From contig DLGC01000002.1 in NCBI GenBank assembly GCA_002482525.1, positions 289,425 to 353,424 on the forward strand: a stretch of 64,000 bases of DNA, written 5' to 3'. Position 1 is the first letter of the stretch, and each line of letters opens with the position of its first letter. This document shows, piece after piece, positions 61,384-64,000 of this stretch. Made by a program: the position numbers and the translations under genes. This stretch comes from Propionibacteriaceae bacterium UBA7704 (lineage in GTDB: Bacteria; Actinomycetota; Actinomycetes; Propionibacteriales; Propionibacteriaceae). The notes under the pieces were generated by a model. The model had not been told where the DNA came from and did no database searches. It was given only the letters and a program-made list of their open reading frames with translations.

Positions 61384-61965
61384 ATGTCTGTCCATCGCCG
61401 TTGGTTTGTCATCGCGCTTCTCACGACCACCGCTTTGGCGGTCTCTGCGTGCGCCGGTGCCCCGGCCACCACCCCTGCCACCTCGGCCGCGTCGACGCCC
61501 TCGGCAGCGGCCACTGACACCTTGACCGCCACCGGCTATGGCGCCTTGCAGATCGGCATGACCAAGGCCGAGGCCACCGCCACCGGACTGACCAGCGGCA
61601 TCAGCGGCACCGCCGGCACCTGCGGCGCGTCCGACGATGGCACTCTGGCCGGCGCACCGACCGACGACTCCGACTACGTGTTGGGCACCCTGGTCTTCTC
61701 GGCGAACAGCGGAAAGCTGGTGGCGATCTACGCCTACGGCCCGGTCGCGACGCCTGAGGGAATCACCGTCGGCAGCACCGTTGCTGACCTCAAAGCCGCC
61801 TATCCCGAGTGGTCGGGCGAACCTGACGAAGACGGCACTGTCACCGACGAAGGGCGAGGCTACGTCGAACTCCCCGGAAGCGGGAACACCTACCGAATCG
61901 TCGCCGATTCCGGAAAGGTCGTGGAGTTGAGCCTCGATTCGCTGCAGCAGGACTGCTACGAGTAA
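61384..61965 (+). CDS. Secreted lipoprotein of unknown function
   Basis: 193 aa. It has a lipoprotein signal with lipobox VSAC (Cys near 23), an Ala/Thr/Ser/Pro-rich linker, then about 145 residues of beta-rich sequence (YGALQIGMTKAEATATGL, GITVGSTVADLKAAYPEW) with cysteines near TCGASDD and QQDCYE that could pair. The repeated IGMTKAEA/VGSTVADLK segments suggest a small internal duplication, as in BLIP-like or SmpA/OmlA-like folds. The ATG at 61384 follows GAGAGG. Confidence 0.8.
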   Translation: MSVHRRWFVIALLTTTALAVSACAGAPATTPATSAASTPSAAATDTLTATGYGALQIGMTKAEATATGLTSGISGTAGTCGASDDGTLAGAPTDDSDYVLGTLVFSANSGKLVAIYAYGPVATPEGITVGSTVADLKAAYPEWSGEPDEDGTVTDEGRGYVELPGSGNTYRIVADSGKVVELSLDSLQQDCYE

Positions 61966-62097
61966 CTCGAAGATGTGATCGGCGGCTGGATGCTCGGCGT
62001 CCAGCCGCCGTTTGCTGCGCGGTCGTCCGTAGGTGAAGGCGGTCGCGGTCCTGTCATAGACTGGGCGCCGCTCCCAACCTGTCGAGGAAGATCCCTG

Positions 62098-63780
62098 ATG
62101 CCTGAATTCGTGTTCACCATGCATAACGTCCGCAAGAAGCTGGGCGACAAGCTGGTACTCGACAATGTGACCCTGTCGTTCTACGAGGGTGCCAAGATCG
62201 GCGTGGTCGGCCCCAATGGTGCCGGCAAGTCGACGATGTTGAAACTGATGGCCGGAATGCTCACCCCGGACAACGGCGATGCCATGCTCGCCAAAGATAA
62301 GTCGGTCGGCATTCTGATGCAGGAGCCGCCGCTGACCGAGGGCAAGACGGTGATGGAGAACATCTACGAGGCCGTTGCCGACACCAAGGGGATGCTGGAT
62401 CGCTTCGAGGAGATCTCGGCGGCGATGGGCGAGCCGGACGCGGACTTCGACGCGCTACTGGCCGAGATGGGCGAGCTGCAGACCGAACTCGACCACCGCA
62501 ACGCCTGGGATCTGGATTCCCAGTTGGAGCAGGCCATGGATGCACTGCAATGCCCGCCTGGGGATGCCATCGTCGATGTGCTCTCCGGTGGTGAGCGTCG
62601 CCGCGTTGCGCTGTGCAAGCTGCTGCTGGCCCAGCCCGATCTGCTGCTGCTGGACGAGCCCACCAACCACTTGGATGCCGAGAGTGTGAACTGGCTGGAA
62701 GGCCACCTGAAGAGCTATCCCGGTGCGGTGCTGGCCGTCACCCACGACCGGTACTTCTTGGACAATGTCGCGCAATGGATCTGCGAGATCGACCGCGGCA
62801 AGCTGCACCCCTACGAGGGCAACTACTCCACCTATCTGGAGACCAAGCGTTCTCGATTGCAGATCGAGGGCAAGAAGGACGCCAAGCGCGCCAAGATCTT
62901 GGAGAAGGAATTGGAGTGGGTGCGCGCCAATCCCAAGGCCCGGCAGGCCAAGAACCGGGCCCGGTTGGCCCGCTATGAGGAGTTGGCCGCCGAGGCCGAG
63001 CGCAATCGTCAGGTCGATTTGGCCGAGATCAACATTCCGCCGGGCCCGCGCCTGGGTTCGGATGTGCTGCAGGCCGAGAAACTCACCAAGGGCTTCGGCG
63101 ACCGGGTGCTCATTGATGGACTCAGCTTCACCCTGCCTCGTGCGGGCATTGTGGGCATCATCGGCCCGAACGGCGTGGGCAAGACCACCTTGTTCAAGAT
63201 GATCATCGGCGAGGAGCAGCCTGATTCGGGCAACCTCAAGGTCGGCTCCACAGTGAAGTTCTCCTATGTCGACCAGGGGCGCGGCGGCATTGATCCGTCC
63301 AAGAATGTCTGGGAGGTCGTCTCCGACGGTCTGGACCACATCAAGGTGGCCAGCTTCGAGATGCCGTCCCGGGCCTACGTGGCGTCCTTCGGCTTCAAGG
63401 GCCCCGATCAGCAGAAGCTGGCCGGAGTACTCTCCGGCGGTGAGCGGAACCGGCTGAACCTGGCGCTGACGCTGAAGATGGGCGGCAATGTGCTGCTGCT
63501 CGATGAGCCCACCAACGACTTGGACGTGGAGACTCTGCAGTCTTTGGAGGACGCCCTGCTGGAGTTCCCCGGCTGTGCCGTGGTGATCTCCCACGATCGC
63601 TGGTTCCTGGACCGGGTTGCCACCCACATTCTGGCCTGGGAGGGCACCGACGACGACGATGCCAACTGGTTCTGGTTCGAAGGCAACTTCGCCGATTACG
63701 AGGAGAACAAGGTCGAGCGTCTCGGCGTCGACCTGGCTCGTCCGCACCGCACCGCGCACCGCAAACTGACGCGCGACTGA
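62098..63780 (+). CDS. ettA: Energy-dependent translational throttle protein EttA
   Basis: 560 aa ABC-F protein with two ATPase domains and no membrane segments. Domain 1 has Walker A GPNGAGKST, signature LSGGERRRV and Walker B LLLLDEPTNHLD. The inter-domain linker is AKRAKILEKELEWVRANPKAR. Domain 2 has GPNGVGKTT, LSGGERNRL and LLLDEPTNDLD. It binds the ribosomal E site and gates initiation according to ADP/ATP. The N-terminus MPEFVFTMHNVRKKLGDKLVL is characteristic. The ATG at 62098 was chosen by this match. Confidence 0.96.
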   Translation: MPEFVFTMHNVRKKLGDKLVLDNVTLSFYEGAKIGVVGPNGAGKSTMLKLMAGMLTPDNGDAMLAKDKSVGILMQEPPLTEGKTVMENIYEAVADTKGMLDRFEEISAAMGEPDADFDALLAEMGELQTELDHRNAWDLDSQLEQAMDALQCPPGDAIVDVLSGGERRRVALCKLLLAQPDLLLLDEPTNHLDAESVNWLEGHLKSYPGAVLAVTHDRYFLDNVAQWICEIDRGKLHPYEGNYSTYLETKRSRLQIEGKKDAKRAKILEKELEWVRANPKARQAKNRARLARYEELAAEAERNRQVDLAEINIPPGPRLGSDVLQAEKLTKGFGDRVLIDGLSFTLPRAGIVGIIGPNGVGKTTLFKMIIGEEQPDSGNLKVGSTVKFSYVDQGRGGIDPSKNVWEVVSDGLDHIKVASFEMPSRAYVASFGFKGPDQQKLAGVLSGGERNRLNLALTLKMGGNVLLLDEPTNDLDVETLQSLEDALLEFPGCAVVISHDRWFLDRVATHILAWEGTDDDDANWFWFEGNFADYEENKVERLGVDLARPHRTAHRKLTRD

Positions 63781-63813
63781 GCCGTCTCGGCGCAACCCCG
63801 ACGCTTCCATCCC

Positions 63814-64000
63814 TCGACCGGTTGAGGTGCGCACGTCCGCACCCCTCCGGCTGGTTGAGGAGCGAACTCCCAACTCCCTCCGGCTGGTTGAGGAGCGAAC
63901 TCCCAACCCACTCCGGCTGGTTGAGGAGCGAACTCCCTCCCCACTCCGGCTGGTTGAGGAGTGAACTCCCTCCCTCACTCCGGCTGGTTGAGGAGCGAAC
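63814..64000. repeat. 33-bp intergenic tandem repeat, continues past window
   Basis: At least five units with the core CGGCTGGTTGAGGAGCGAAC start at 63848, 63881, 63914, 63947 and 63981 (period 33, 33, 33, 34), plus a diverged unit near 63819. The units are joined by C-rich spacers (TCCCAACTCC, TCCCTCCCTC). No gene is seen after 63780. Confidence 0.95.

Noticed and set aside
63814..64000. CRISPR array
   Set aside because: The 33-bp periodicity is a direct tandem repeat with short similar C-rich linkers, not unique spacers, and no cas genes are seen.

Overview
The window is GC-rich, densely packed DNA from an actinobacterium, most likely in or near the Propionibacteriaceae. This rests on gene content (a DUF222/13E12 HNH endonuclease, an LssY C-terminal-domain membrane protein, an actinobacterial pyrR-pyrB-pyrC order), frequent GTG/TTG starts, many 1-8 nt gene overlaps, and a tandem intergenic repeat containing TGGTTGAGGAGCGAAC. 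The lineage is an inference; no rRNA gene is present.

Layout. 1-1.7 kb: the end of a NarL/DesK-type sensor kinase gene behind a dCMP deaminase. 1.8-3.7 kb: a riboflavin uptake operon (RibX permease, RibY lipoprotein) under an FMN riboswitch, divergent from alanine dehydrogenase (3.8-4.9 kb). 4.9-7.0 kb: an MFS exporter and its TetR repressor with a palindromic operator. 7.0-10.4 kb: a DsbA-like protein, membrane proteins and a YdcF-type protein, followed by an OmpR-type two-component pair (10.4-12.4 kb). 13-16 kb: a beta-glucoside-type PTS with its BglG/LicT antiterminator and RAT/terminator leader. 16-22 kb: mixed housekeeping genes (DUF2231-cytochrome b5 fusion, FGGY kinase, histidine phosphatase, GH18 protein, small NTPase).

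22.2-34.6 kb is a hexuronate/aldonate regulon: uxuA, a ribose-type ABC importer with an ATPase-permease fusion, kdgK, eda, a zinc L-idonate/L-gulonate-type dehydrogenase, uxuB, an SMP-30 lactonase and a GntR regulator. TTGTATACAA-like operators lie in both promoter regions. There is no uronate isomerase, but there is a dehydrogenase plus a lactonase, so L-gulonate (or its lactone) is a plausible substrate.

37.2-43.6 kb is the accessory region. The 3' end of a tRNA-Pro gene (43.6 kb) is repeated at 37.23 and 39.56 kb, each copy next to conserved integrase-arm-like motifs. This delimits two tandem islands. The first holds a 41-aa zinc-ribbon protein and a coiled-coil CHAT (caspase-like) protease. 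The second holds an OLD-family ATPase/TOPRIM nuclease and a tyrosine integrase broken by several frameshifts. This CHAT/OLD cargo looks like phage defence and is the most interesting part of the window.

43.7-64 kb returns to core genes: an unknown 491-aa protein, aminopeptidase N with a long acidic tail, an HNH endonuclease ending in a heptanucleotide repeat, pyrR-pyrB-pyrC, a LacI regulator, a double-hotdog thioesterase with an acyl-CoA ligase, a MarR regulator coupled to a GlcD/Fe-S dehydrogenase, a lipoprotein and EttA. The window ends in a 33-bp tandem repeat.
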